From the NCBI GenBank assembly GCA_964640175.1, contig CAZXFW010000005.1, forward strand, positions 124,001 through 188,000: 64,000 bases of DNA, given 5' to 3'. The stretch comes from JACKDX01 sp964640175. Its GTDB lineage: Bacteria; Myxococcota_A; Polyangia; Polyangiales; GCA-016699535. How positions within the stretch are numbered: position 1 is the stretch's first letter; each line of letters begins with the position of its first letter. The notes beneath the pieces are model-generated. The model saw only the letters and a list, made by a program, of their open reading frames with translations, made no database searches and was not told where the DNA came from. The position numbers and the translations under genes were made by a program. Below, piece by piece: positions 8,603-17,365 of the stretch.

Positions 8603-10981
8603 ATGACTTCTCGCAACGCTCAACACATCGGCCCAGGCGCCGGTCTGTCCACTTCGGCAGCCGCACCCGTCAAATTCGGGAAATACTACCTTCTTGATCG
8701 CATCAACGTGGGTGGCATGGCCGAAATCTTCAAGGCAGTGGCGGCCAACACTGTAGATTCAAGCCAGTTCATCGCCGTCAAGCGCATCCTTCCTGCCATC
8801 GCTGCCGACGAAGCATTTATTACCATGTTCATCGACGAGGCGGAGATTGCAGCCCAGCTGTCACACCCCAATATCGCGCAGGTGCTTGATGTCGGCAAGG
8901 TGGGAAGCAGCTATTACATCGCTTTGGAATTCGTCAGCGGCCATGATCTACGCGTGCTGTTCGATCGCGCGCGCAAGCGTGGCACACCGCTGCCTATTCC
9001 GATGGTGTGTTATCTTATTATGAAAGTCTGCGAAGGGTTGAGCCATGCGCACACCAAAAAAAATGCTGCAGGACAGCCGCTCAATTTAGTGCATCGCGAT
9101 GTATCTCAGCAAAACGTGCTGGTCTCTTACGATGGCGATGTCAAACTCATTGATTTCGGCGTCGCCAAAGCAGCAGGGAAGGTCAGCAAAACCGAAGCTG
9201 GCATCCTCAAGGGCAAGTTCAGTTACATGTCTCCCGAGCAAGTGCGAGGCCTTCCTCTCGATCAGCGAAGCGACATTTTCTCTACGGGCATTTGCCTGTA
9301 CGAGCTTTTAACCAACGAACGGCTCTTTGTCGCGGAAAGTGATTTTTCCACACTGGAAAAAGTGCGCAATGTGGAAATCATGCCTCCAAGCACTTACAAC
9401 CGGCGTATCCCCGAAGAGCTTGAGCACATCGTGCTCAAAGCCTTATCCAAAGATGCCGCCGATCGGCAAGCAAGCGCAGCGCAGCTTCACGATGACTTGC
9501 AGTCTTTTATGTATACGAGCAGCCAGAGTTTTTCACAAAAAGACCTTGCTGCGTTCATGAACGAAAATTTTAAAGAAGACCTTCTGAACGAATCTTCTCA
9601 GGACAAACAATACACATACGCGCTACGAACGCTTGACTATGGGGGCAACGAAGAAACCACGGTGGAATCCAAAGAGGGCGATCTAGATGACGTGCCCACA
9701 CAGCACCACGTCATTTCCAACTATCCACCAGAAAACCCTGACACATACAACTCCCAAGCGTCTGCACCTGTTTCCAGTTTTCCAAGCGCACCTCCTCCGC
9801 CAGGATATGGGGGGCATGCTCCTTTAAACACTTATCGCAGCGGAATCCCTTCTGCGCCGCCAGTGCCAAGCGACTTCCTTCCAGGCTCGGAACAATCGGT
9901 CACGATGGCACGTCCATGGTCAGACGATGACCCGGAAACCCGCATCTACGAAGAAGGTCGACGTCACTCGCCCATTCCGCCGCTAAGCCCTTCCTCCAGC
10001 CGTGGCTTATCAAGCGCACGCCCCTCACCCTTCCAATCCAAGGCCTTCATTCCTTGGACAGCCACCATGTCCAAGGTGCTAACCCCACGTGCATTTCTAA
10101 CCAAGCGCTGGATGTGGATCGGGGGAGCCATGGTGGCGATCCTAGGCCTTTTATTCTTTTTCTGGCCCAAAGCGCCTGCCAGCATTCAACTGACAACGGT
10201 CCCGTCGGATCCGCTGGTGCTTCTAGACAACCAGCCGGTGTCTTCCATCAGCAGCCCCTTTATCATTACTGGGGTTTCGCCAGACAAGCCTCACACGCTG
10301 GAAGTGCGTAAAACAGGCTATCAGCCCTGGTCCACGACGCTGACCATTAATGCAGGACAAGCGTTGCAGTTACCTCCGGTAAATCTGGAGCCTATCGGAG
10401 CTACCGTTCCTCAGGCGACAGCTACAGGATTTTTCTTGGACACAGAACCGAGCGGAGCGCAGGTGTATGTGGATGGGCAACTGCAAAAAGAACGGACCCC
10501 TGTTCGCATTACCAATCTCAAACCAGGAAATCACACCATACAAGCCGAAGATCCTGGCACCCATCAACGCTGGGAGACCGAACTTGTCTTAGTATCAGGA
10601 CAAATGGTGTCGTTGCCGCGTGTTCGGCTCAACGCGGCTCAAGTCACCACCTCATCTGCATCGCCTACGGCTCGTGAAGAAACCGCCCAAGCGGACCATC
10701 CTCCCCGGCAAAAACGCGCACGCGCAACATCGGAGCCAGACGTGGCAGCACCCTCAGAAGGCAGCGGCACGTTACAAATCAACTCCACGCCTTGGTCTCA
10801 GATTTTTATCAACGGAGACTTGGTCGGCAATACGCCCCAAATGAGCTTGTCATTGCCTGCAGGCACCCATCAAGTGCGGTTGGTCAACCCCGAATTCAAT
10901 CTTGAAAAAACACTGACCGTAAAAATACGTGCCAACAAAACCACGAAGAAAATCCTATCGTTGCAAGGCAGCGGCCAGTAG
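8603..10981 (+). CDS. Transmembrane Ser/Thr protein kinase with three PEGA domains
   Basis: A 792-residue Hanks-type kinase. The domain starts near residue 25: Gly-loop INVGGMAEIFKAV, Lys in AVKRILP, catalytic loop HRDVSQQNVL near 163, LIDFGVAKAA near 183, and activation segment GKFSYMSPEQVRG. A Pro/Ser-rich linker (about 340-495) leads to one membrane helix near 502-523 (WIGGAMVAILGLLFFF). Three PEGA-type beta repeats follow outside the membrane (near 525, 608 and 721, for example DTEPSGAQVYVDGQ). Cytoplasmic kinase plus extracytoplasmic PEGA is the standard myxobacterial receptor-kinase plan. PEGA domains are thought to bind surface polymers. It is monocistronic; no dedicated substrate is obvious nearby. 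Confidence 0.95.
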   Translation: MTSRNAQHIGPGAGLSTSAAAPVKFGKYYLLDRINVGGMAEIFKAVAANTVDSSQFIAVKRILPAIAADEAFITMFIDEAEIAAQLSHPNIAQVLDVGKVGSSYYIALEFVSGHDLRVLFDRARKRGTPLPIPMVCYLIMKVCEGLSHAHTKKNAAGQPLNLVHRDVSQQNVLVSYDGDVKLIDFGVAKAAGKVSKTEAGILKGKFSYMSPEQVRGLPLDQRSDIFSTGICLYELLTNERLFVAESDFSTLEKVRNVEIMPPSTYNRRIPEELEHIVLKALSKDAADRQASAAQLHDDLQSFMYTSSQSFSQKDLAAFMNENFKEDLLNESSQDKQYTYALRTLDYGGNEETTVESKEGDLDDVPTQHHVISNYPPENPDTYNSQASAPVSSFPSAPPPPGYGGHAPLNTYRSGIPSAPPVPSDFLPGSEQSVTMARPWSDDDPETRIYEEGRRHSPIPPLSPSSSRGLSSARPSPFQSKAFIPWTATMSKVLTPRAFLTKRWMWIGGAMVAILGLLFFFWPKAPASIQLTTVPSDPLVLLDNQPVSSISSPFIITGVSPDKPHTLEVRKTGYQPWSTTLTINAGQALQLPPVNLEPIGATVPQATATGFFLDTEPSGAQVYVDGQLQKERTPVRITNLKPGNHTIQAEDPGTHQRWETELVLVSGQMVSLPRVRLNAAQVTTSSASPTAREETAQADHPPRQKRARATSEPDVAAPSEGSGTLQINSTPWSQIFINGDLVGNTPQMSLSLPAGTHQVRLVNPEFNLEKTLTVKIRANKTTKKILSLQGSGQ

Positions 10982-11012
10982 CGCATTGTCTGTGCCTGTC
11001 ATCGTTCTCGGG

Positions 11013-11618
11013 TTACTCGGTGTACTCTTGGATATAAAGCGCACCCGTCGGCACGAGGTTTCCTTTGGCATCTATTTTCGCAGACCTTTCAAACAAGGAC
11101 AAACGCCCATCTCCGTCTAAATCCCCTTCAGCTCGGAATGTAACCAACGCCTCGTCGGCGATAGACCTGAGATCACAACCCTCGTGTCTTACCTCCATGG
11201 TGTAGCGATAGCGAATCGGTTCTGAAGGATTAAAACCCACACTTTTCCATGTGGCTGCCCCTGGAGTGCTTGACGCAAAAAAATCTACGGACTGACGCCG
11301 AGATGACGGCTTTACGGGGGCGGGCCCAGCCGAGATAGGCAAGCAATGCATGCGTTTAGAAGGGCCTTGGGGCGTTTCATAATAGGCTGCTGTCTTACGG
11401 TGCAGCTCTTCAAGCAGCGTTGCGGCTTCAGACATCTTTCCCACTCTGAGCCGACGTACAAATGCAGGCACAGCCACCGCCAAGATCACAGCCAGCACAG
11501 ACACCATCAGTAGGGTTTCAATTAACGATAAGCCGCTCAAGGTCGTAGGGCTTATCGAGCGGGATTTTTGCACCCACCACCATGAACAGCGTCGCGGAGA
11601 GGTAGGGGTAGTTCGCAT
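11013..11618 (-). CDS. Type IV prepilin-like protein (minor pilin or pseudopilin)
   Basis: A 201-residue protein with a class III signal: a Gly followed by LSLIETLLMVSVLAVILAV, with Glu at +5 of the mature chain as in type IV pilins. The body ends in a FRAEGDLDGDGRLSLFE stretch that is almost shared with the PilA and second prepilin in this block (DLDGDG/DLDGDN motifs). The chosen ATG gives a leader of about 29 residues, which is long; a GTG at 11571-11573 or a TTG closer to the cleavage site would give a more normal leader. It overlaps the TPR gene by about 100 bases, so the true start may be later. Probably assembled into the same pilus as PilA. Confidence 0.75.
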   Translation of the reverse strand: MRTTPTSPRRCSWWWVQKSRSISPTTLSGLSLIETLLMVSVLAVILAVAVPAFVRRLRVGKMSEAATLLEELHRKTAAYYETPQGPSKRMHCLPISAGPAPVKPSSRRQSVDFFASSTPGAATWKSVGFNPSEPIRYRYTMEVRHEGCDLRSIADEALVTFRAEGDLDGDGRLSLFERSAKIDAKGNLVPTGALYIQEYTE

Positions 11619-12372
11619 GATGTTGGGATTGGAATTCTTCATAGGCATGTTGAAATGCCTCGGCATAGGCTTGATCGCGGTGCTGGGCAATCTGCTGTCG
11701 GATGGCTTCTTTGGTGTATGGGTCATGCACAGTAGCATAAATTTCCTCAAGATGGCGCAGCGCCTGCTCCACCTGACCAAGGCGTTTGAGCTGCGCTGCA
11801 TTGGAAAGCGCAAGCCAAGAAGGGCCTGCACCTAGGCGTGCGGCGGTCTCCAAATAAGGAATCCCACGAGCTCTGGATTTTTCGCGTTCTTTGGGGTCTG
11901 TCAAAAGAGGAGGCAATTCATACGCCAGGGTGGCACCTAAATCCCAAGCAAGCTCACCGTCATCTGGAAAACGGCGCACCCCTTCTTCAAGATAGGCAAT
12001 GGCTCGATACGCGTCTTTGGCGGTGATTTTCCCCGTGCGGTACAACGCGGCGTTGCTGACCCAGCGATACACTTGAAGAAAATCCGGATCGAGCCTCAAC
12101 ATGGCATCCACGTAATTAAACAGATAGTGGACTTCACCTTGCTGACTGAGTTCCTGACCAAAATACACCAAAGAGCGAAGCCAGATGAGGTCAGAGAGCG
12201 CTTCGTGATAACCCAGGGAAAACGTTCTCAGCCATTGGGCGGGGGGCAGGTAGTACACGTCTTCATACCGTTGGGTAGCGATGTACTGACGCATGGCATA
12301 AACGCGACAGATGCGCATACCAGAAACGACTGCCATCACGGCAACCACAAACCATGCGATTCGCTTTTTCAT
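11518..12372 (-). CDS. Membrane-anchored TPR protein of the pilin block
   Basis: A 284-residue protein starting MKKRIAWFVVAVMAVVSG, an N-terminal membrane anchor. It is followed by TPR-like helices (around DAYRAIAYLEEGVRRFPDDG and LGQVEQALRHLEEIYATVHD). The frame is open upstream to 12438, but that stretch contains the PilA terminator, so I chose the internal ATG at 12370-12372. It lies directly downstream of pilA and overlaps the prepilin gene after it. A role in pilus assembly, analogous to the TPR pilotins PilF/Tgl, is a guess from context. Those are lipoproteins and this one has no lipobox. Confidence 0.7.
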   Translation of the reverse strand: MKKRIAWFVVAVMAVVSGMRICRVYAMRQYIATQRYEDVYYLPPAQWLRTFSLGYHEALSDLIWLRSLVYFGQELSQQGEVHYLFNYVDAMLRLDPDFLQVYRWVSNAALYRTGKITAKDAYRAIAYLEEGVRRFPDDGELAWDLGATLAYELPPLLTDPKEREKSRARGIPYLETAARLGAGPSWLALSNAAQLKRLGQVEQALRHLEEIYATVHDPYTKEAIRQQIAQHRDQAYAEAFQHAYEEFQSQHHANYPYLSATLFMVVGAKIPLDKPYDLERLIVN

Positions 12373-12393
12373 GATGCTCAGAAGCATTAAAAG

Positions 12394-12429
12394 AAAACCC
12401 CCGCAAGAGCAAGACTCTTGCAGGGGTTT
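12394..12429 (-). terminator. Rho-independent terminator after pilA
   Basis: An inverted repeat: AAACCCCCGCAAGAG pairs with CTCTTGCAGGGGTTT around a five-base loop. It is followed on the minus strand by TTTTCTTTTAA. It lies 22 bases after the pilA stop and explains how pilin mRNA can be made in excess of the downstream TPR gene. Confidence 0.88.
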
Positions 12430-12450
12430 GTTGCACACAGAGAGCGAAGG

Positions 12451-12996
12451 TTATTCGGTCTCGTTCTGGATGTAGAAGCCACGAGCGTGGTAGAGTTCGT
12501 TGTTCGTATCACTACCCACCGCAAGCTCGAAGGTGCTGTTGGTGTTGTCGCCATCCAAGTCACCTTGTGCGCTAAAGGTGTAGATGGTGGTGTCACTTGC
12601 CGTGTTGGCACAGCTTGCGCCACCGGAGGTGACCGCATAACCGAAGTACACATAGTCAGCCACTGCGAAGCCAAGAGCAGCAAAGCCAGCTGTGGACGTA
12701 AAGTTCACTTGCTGCTTATCCGCACCTGGGTTGGATGGCGTCAATGCGATGGTAGCCACGGTACAGTTACCCGAACCGGTCGCCGTGATGCCTTGGCCCG
12801 TACGCTCTTGGTTGTAGTAAGCGGCGGCGCCCTTGAACAATGAGTTCAAGTTACCTGTGGCTTCGGACGTCTTGGAACGACGCACATAACCCACGAACGC
12901 CGGAATAGCAACCGCTGCCAAGATACCCAAAATGGCCACGACGATCATGAGCTCGATCAGCGTGAAGCCCTCTTTCTTTCGTAATAGTTTCGACAT
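12451..12996 (-). CDS. pilA: Type IV major pilin PilA
   Basis: A 181-residue prepilin. The leader is MSKLLRKKEG, cleaved before FTLIELMIVVAILGILAAVA, with Glu5 for assembly and methylation of Phe1. The globular part has two possible disulfide-forming Cys residues and ends close to a DLDGDNTNSTFELAVG turn. An AAGGAA ribosome site precedes the ATG. A sigma-54 type promoter lies upstream and a strong terminator downstream, the normal setting for an abundant pilin. PilA polymers drive twitching or social motility and adhesion in this kind of bacterium. The retraction and extension ATPases are not in the window. Confidence 0.93.
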   Translation of the reverse strand: MSKLLRKKEGFTLIELMIVVAILGILAAVAIPAFVGYVRRSKTSEATGNLNSLFKGAAAYYNQERTGQGITATGSGNCTVATIALTPSNPGADKQQVNFTSTAGFAALGFAVADYVYFGYAVTSGGASCANTASDTTIYTFSAQGDLDGDNTNSTFELAVGSDTNNELYHARGFYIQNETE

Positions 12997-13058
12997 GCCT
13001 TATTTCCTTTCTTGTTGAACCGAAGTCTCACTCCAATCGAGGAGTTGAATGACCCTGA

Positions 13059-13076
13059 TTGCAAGGGCCATACCAA
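13059..13076 (-). promoter_or_regulatory. Sigma-54 promoter of pilA
   Basis: On the minus strand the sequence reads TTGGTATGGCCCTTGCAA. The GG (-24) and GC (-12) elements are exactly ten bases apart, matching TGGCAC-N5-TTGC closely. The predicted start would give a leader of about 50 bases before the pilA ATG. The sigma-54 activator PilR is encoded just upstream in the same block, which makes the assignment strong. Confidence 0.85.
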
Positions 13077-13193
13077 TACACCTAGTGATTGAAATTGCAG
13101 AAGTTTTCGACAAACATTAAGTTTAGAGTGACAGTTTTTGTCAGTTTAATAGCCTTGGCCTGACAAGAAACGTCGCCCCACTGAGCAGGGAGG

Positions 13194-13745
13194 TTACTCC
13201 CAGCCTTTGTCTTGATTGATGTAGATATTGGAGCTGGCAGAGTAGGACTCAATGGTGACAGTCGTTCCATCTCCGTCGAGATCTCCGACCGCTTGAGAGA
13301 CAAACCAAAAATCACTGCCGCTATAACCAAGATTGCTGCCAAAGCCCGCGCTTGACGGATCGGTGCCTGGAAACCCTGCTACCGTGGAATACCTAAAACG
13401 CACGAAACTGTCGGGGCTGGCTCCAAGCTGCAACCAGTTAGCCGGTGCGCTGCCCCATACCACGGGGGTAGGGCTCACACTGGCGGTAGGCCAGCGCGTC
13501 GAAGGGGTGCCCGAGACATTGCAATACTGCCCGAATTCCGCCCGGTAGGCTTCTTGGCGCTGCTTAATTTCCGCCAAAAACGAAATGGCCTCCGTAGTCC
13601 TGGAGCGGTACAAATACATCTTGAAGGTGGGCACTGCGATGGCGGAAAGGATGCCAACAATGGTAACCGTCACCATCAACTCGATTAACGAATACCCCTG
13701 CTTTGACCGCAAAAGCGGTCGCCGTACCCCCCACGGAACGCCCAT
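13194..13745 (-). CDS. Type IV prepilin-like protein, second pilin of the block
   Basis: A 183-residue protein. A 17-residue positively charged leader ends in Gly, and the mature chain begins YSLIELMVTVTIVGILSAIA with Glu5. The body includes QRQEAYRAEFGQYCNV, a usual alpha-beta loop, and the DLDGDGTTVTIES turn shared with its neighbours. It lies between pilR and the pilA promoter on the same strand. It is probably a minor pilin or a pilA paralogue. The three pilin-like proteins share the Asp-rich DLDGDG/DLDGDN turn, which might bind calcium, as reported for some pilins; that is inference. Confidence 0.85.
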   Translation of the reverse strand: MGVPWGVRRPLLRSKQGYSLIELMVTVTIVGILSAIAVPTFKMYLYRSRTTEAISFLAEIKQRQEAYRAEFGQYCNVSGTPSTRWPTASVSPTPVVWGSAPANWLQLGASPDSFVRFRYSTVAGFPGTDPSSAGFGSNLGYSGSDFWFVSQAVGDLDGDGTTVTIESYSASSNIYINQDKGWE

Positions 13746-13787
13746 CCTGTAAGTATATCAGGATTATGCCATGCGGCCATTTCGTGT

Positions 13788-15194
13788 TTATTCCATGTCT
13801 ATGGCAGGGGCATCCTGGGCTTCATCGTCGTCCATGCCATATTTAGCCAACCGGTAACGGAATGACCGGAAACTCATCCGTAGAAGTTTAGCAGCTTCAG
13901 TACGATTACCCGAGGTGCGTTCCAACGCTGCAGAAAGCAGACTCTCTTCAATCGTTTGTAAATGAGCGTCGAGATCAAGACCTTCCTCTGGCAAGGTGGA
14001 CTGAGGCGTGGATACGACGCTGCCGATGTGTTCCGGCAAGTCTTCGAGCTCAATCACATGACCCGAAGCCAAGGTGACGGCATGCTCGATGATATTTTCA
14101 AGCTCTCGAACGTTGCCAGGGTAGGGAAGACTGACTAGTCGACGCAATGCCTCTGGCGATATCGTCAGCTTCTTGCCCTGTAGCAACCCGTGCTTTTGTA
14201 ACAAACGTTCGGCAAACAAAGGAATATCTTCACGCCGTTCACGTAGAGGCGGAAGGCGAACACGAATCACATTCAATCGAAAAAACAAATCCTGACGAAA
14301 ACGACCCGCTTCCACTTCAGCCTCAAGATCGCGATTGGTAGCCGCAACGACACGTACATCCACAGCCAACTCTTCATCCGCACCCACCGCACGCACTTTA
14401 CGTTCTTGAAGAACACGCAACAGCTTGACCTGCAAGGCTAAGGGAAGCTCGCCAATCTCATCAAGAAACAACGTGCCACCATCTGCGGCACGCACCAGAC
14501 CTTCTTTCTTGGAGACCGCACCCGTAAACGCGCCTTTTTCATGGCCAAAAAGCTCGCTTTCCATCAAGTTTTCTGGCAACGCGCCGCAGTTAACCACAAT
14601 AAACGACCGTGCATTCCGATCGCTAAGCTCATGCAACGAGCGGGCAACAATCTCTTTACCTGTCCCGCTTTCACCGGTGACCAGCACGCTGGTCGGTGCT
14701 TTGGAGACCTTTCGAACAAGCTCCATGATGCGCAGCATTGGCGGATATTTGCCGATGAGCTCACCTGTGCGTTGTGCTTCATGGACACGCACACGCAGCG
14801 AGGCGTTTTCCTTGACAATCGCGCGCTTTTCCAGCGCCTTTTCAATGGTGCCAAGCAGCTCGTGATTCTTAAATGGTTTTTGAATGTAATCGTATGCACC
14901 AAGACGCATGGCTTCGACAGCTTGCTCCGTGGTCGCATAGGCAGTAATCAAAATCACTTGCGTTGCATCGTCACGCTCGCGTGCAGCACGCAGCACATCC
15001 ATCCCAGAGCCATCAGGCATGGACAAGTCGGTCACGATGACATCAAAGGGGAGGGACTTTCCTAGGAGCTGGCGTGCCGGCTCGACACCTTCCGCAGTCT
15101 GCACGGCATAGCCTTCGCGATGGAGCAGCACCTCTAACATGCCACGCATGCCTGCTTCATCGTCACAAATCAAAACCCGCGCAGCGGCTGCCAT
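13788..15194 (-). CDS. pilR: Sigma-54-dependent response regulator PilR
   Basis: A 468-residue NtrC-type activator in three parts. The receiver domain has Asp11/Asp12 and phospho-acceptor Asp56 (VIVTDLSMPDGSG). The AAA+ domain has Walker A GESGTGKE, the sigma-54 contact loop GAFTGA and an R-finger region. The C-terminal Fis-type helix-turn-helix is TEAAKLLRMSFRSFRYRLAKYG. It sits next to pilin genes, and a good sigma-54 promoter precedes pilA, so PilR is the natural name. The ATG at 15192-15194 gives the normal receiver start. The partner sensor kinase PilS is not adjacent, which is unusual. Confidence 0.92.
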   Translation of the reverse strand: MAAAARVLICDDEAGMRGMLEVLLHREGYAVQTAEGVEPARQLLGKSLPFDVIVTDLSMPDGSGMDVLRAARERDDATQVILITAYATTEQAVEAMRLGAYDYIQKPFKNHELLGTIEKALEKRAIVKENASLRVRVHEAQRTGELIGKYPPMLRIMELVRKVSKAPTSVLVTGESGTGKEIVARSLHELSDRNARSFIVVNCGALPENLMESELFGHEKGAFTGAVSKKEGLVRAADGGTLFLDEIGELPLALQVKLLRVLQERKVRAVGADEELAVDVRVVAATNRDLEAEVEAGRFRQDLFFRLNVIRVRLPPLRERREDIPLFAERLLQKHGLLQGKKLTISPEALRRLVSLPYPGNVRELENIIEHAVTLASGHVIELEDLPEHIGSVVSTPQSTLPEEGLDLDAHLQTIEESLLSAALERTSGNRTEAAKLLRMSFRSFRYRLAKYGMDDDEAQDAPAIDME

Positions 15195-15266
15195 GTTGAG
15201 ATCTCTCACCAAATAATGCACCGGGTCAAGTTGTAGACAATACCCGAGCAGGGTAGACCTCGGGGC

Positions 15267-16049
15267 ATGAACGAACGTATTCAGACCAAAACAACCGACG
15301 GAATCGCGTTATGGACGCTGAATCGACCTGAGCGACGCAATGCGCTTGATCGAGCCACGGTACAAGCGCTTTATGACTTGGCCCTGCGAGCCGCAAAAGA
15401 TCCTGCGCTTCGTGCTGTCGTGATCACAGGCGCTGGAGAGCACGCGTTTTGTGCAGGGGCTGATTTGAAAGAACGGATCGGACTTGCCTCGATCGAAGTT
15501 GCGGCGCTGCTTGATGCCTACCGCAAAGCATTTGATGCAATTGACAGCTTGCCGATACCTGTCGTGGCTGCATTAAATGGAAGCGCGTTAGGCGGCGGCT
15601 TAGAGCTTGCGTTGGCTGCGGATTTTCGAGTAGCTGCTTCAAGCGCACAACTGGGGTTGCCTGAAACAGGACTAGGCATCATCCCAGGCGCAGGAGGCAC
15701 GCAACGCTTGCCAAGGCTCATTGGCGTGGCCCGCGCTAAAGAGATGATCGTATTCGCGCAGCGCATTTCTGCCGCCGAGGCGCTCGATATTGGACTCATC
15801 CATCGCGTTGCCAAACCAACTCAAACCGCAGAAGCGTGTGCGATGGAGTTTCTGGAACCCTTGGCTAACGTGGCGCCGTTGGCGGTGTCTGCCGCGCTCG
15901 AAGCAATCGACCGTGGGCTCAGCTATGATCTGAGCCAAGGTCTCACTGTCGAGCGCCGTTACTACGAACAGACTATCCATACCGAAGACCGCCAGGAAGC
16001 GCTTCAGGCATTCCTAGCCAAGCGTAAACCCCAGTTTAAAGGCCGATAA
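15267..16049 (+). CDS. Enoyl-CoA hydratase/isomerase family protein
   Basis: A 260-residue crotonase-fold enzyme. The oxyanion-hole region GEHAFCAGADLKE lies near residue 55. Both hydratase glutamates are present: SALGGGLELALAAD near 113 and LPETGLGIIPGAGG near 133. This suggests a working hydratase, not merely an isomerase. The closest pattern I recall is the short-chain or methylglutaconyl-CoA hydratase branch used in branched-chain or fatty acid breakdown, but the exact substrate is not certain. It is divergent from pilR, and no other beta-oxidation genes adjoin it. It would feed acyl-CoA metabolism that could also use the methylmalonyl-CoA mutase encoded further on. Confidence 0.88.
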   Translation: MNERIQTKTTDGIALWTLNRPERRNALDRATVQALYDLALRAAKDPALRAVVITGAGEHAFCAGADLKERIGLASIEVAALLDAYRKAFDAIDSLPIPVVAALNGSALGGGLELALAADFRVAASSAQLGLPETGLGIIPGAGGTQRLPRLIGVARAKEMIVFAQRISAAEALDIGLIHRVAKPTQTAEACAMEFLEPLANVAPLAVSAALEAIDRGLSYDLSQGLTVERRYYEQTIHTEDRQEALQAFLAKRKPQFKGR

Positions 16050-16062
16050 CCCAAGCATCCCT

Positions 16063-16126
16063 CAACCCAGCAGCCTGTTTGATTATTTAACATAATATAT
16101 CTTTTGCGAAATAATCCAATGGGTTG
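16063..16126. repeat. Interrupted inverted repeat between convergent genes
   Basis: CAACCCA (16063-16069) pairs with TGGGTTG (16120-16126), and GATTATTT (16081-16088) pairs with AAATAATC (16109-16116). The centre is AT-rich. It lies between the convergent enoyl-CoA hydratase and BamB-like genes, so a two-way terminator or mRNA 3' end structure is the simplest reading. Confidence 0.6.
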
Positions 16127-16159
16127 GGTAATGGGGCTCTTGGGGCTTTTAGGTGGTGT

Positions 16160-17365
16160 TTAGAGCGCAAACGCGAATAGCTCGCCGCTGTTTGATAAGA
16201 TGTATCCACGGTGATCTGCGGTAGCCATGCTTGCCGCAAAACCTTGTTTGGATTCAATGCGTGACAGTTCGCGTCCGTCGTTCAGAGACAACGCCAAAAG
16301 CGCACCCCGGCTCTCTGCCACCACCACGCGTCCAGGAAGAATGACCGCACGGCTTGGTGCACCACGTTGCATCCGATAATGCCAACGCAGCGTACGTTGG
16401 CGGCGGTCCATGCAAAGCACACCCAGATCCGCCGACGACAAGACCAAAACGTCATTGTTCATGGCAAGTCCGGTCACGCCTGTCCAGTCGCTACGATGCC
16501 ACTCGATGCTTCCGCTTGAGCGAGACAACTCAAATAATCCTCCCGAAAAAGAAGCGATATAGATCGTGTCACCATCTACGACTGGCGTGGTGTCTACATC
16601 TCCAAAACGCTGAGGCGCATCCGGAGCTTGTTCAATTTCAATCGACGTATCACGCTCCCACGCCACTTTGCCGGTCTTGGGTTCAAATGCCACCACAACC
16701 CCATCGCTAAACGCTGTAATCAAAAGATCTTGGCTCAACACCAATCCGGCGTGTCCGGCAATGGTAAACCCCTCTGGCGCATCCCGATGATAACTCCAGA
16801 CGCGTTTGCCAGAGCGTCGATCCAAAGCAACCACTTCGTCGTCATCGGTCACGACAAAAATCAGTGTTTCGGCAATGACAGGCGGCTGTCGCAATGGACC
16901 ACGCACTTTGCTACGCCATCGCAAGGTGCCTTGACTGGCTACCAACGCATGCAATACGCCATCTTCGGTCCCCACGTACACTTCATCGGCGTTGCGATCC
17001 AAACCCGCTTCTGCTTCAATTGTCGCCAGGGTGTTGTATTGGTAGATGCGCTTGCCTCCTCCGCTAAGCGCCCAAAAATGCCCGCTGGATGTTCCAAGGT
17101 ACACTCGGTCTTCCATGGGACTGAGCACCGGCACGGCCCCTTCTACCGGCTTGTAGGGGCCCTCATAGACAGGCACCAGCGGCTTGACCCAACGTAGCAC
17201 TATGGCATCGGTAGCCGGAGCACGGTAGCCAACGTTGTCGGGCCATGTCTCTTTAGCGGAGTATCCTATCGAGCCGCACCCATGTCCCCCAAGCATCGCT
17301 ACAAGGAGCACCGCGCCTAGCCCCATTGGCGAGGCCGATCCCACATGAGGCCTACGGGTGTTCAA
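16160..17365 (-). CDS. BamB-like PQQ-type beta-propeller lipoprotein
   Basis: A 401-residue protein with an N-terminal signal ending near MLGGHGC, a loose lipobox. It is followed by repeated propeller blades with the pattern of PQQ-like repeats (for example VYVGTEDGVLHALVASQGTL, TAFSDGVVVAFEPKTGKVAW and IYIASFSGGLFELSRSSG). In the BamB family such propellers help the outer-membrane protein assembly machine. The start is a TTG overlapping the stop of the upstream TPR gene (TTGA), so the two are translated together. The pairing with a YfgM-like protein repeats the yfgM-bamB order known in enterobacteria, which supports the family call. Function as BamB is inference. Confidence 0.75.
   Translation of the reverse strand: MNTRRPHVGSASPMGLGAVLLVAMLGGHGCGSIGYSAKETWPDNVGYRAPATDAIVLRWVKPLVPVYEGPYKPVEGAVPVLSPMEDRVYLGTSSGHFWALSGGGKRIYQYNTLATIEAEAGLDRNADEVYVGTEDGVLHALVASQGTLRWRSKVRGPLRQPPVIAETLIFVVTDDDEVVALDRRSGKRVWSYHRDAPEGFTIAGHAGLVLSQDLLITAFSDGVVVAFEPKTGKVAWERDTSIEIEQAPDAPQRFGDVDTTPVVDGDTIYIASFSGGLFELSRSSGSIEWHRSDWTGVTGLAMNNDVLVLSSADLGVLCMDRRQRTLRWHYRMQRGAPSRAVILPGRVVVAESRGALLALSLNDGRELSRIESKQGFAASMATADHRGYILSNSGELFAFAL

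Noticed and set aside
14541..15065. 174-codon frame opposite pilR
   Set aside because: Antisense shadow of a conserved response regulator, with no ribosome site.
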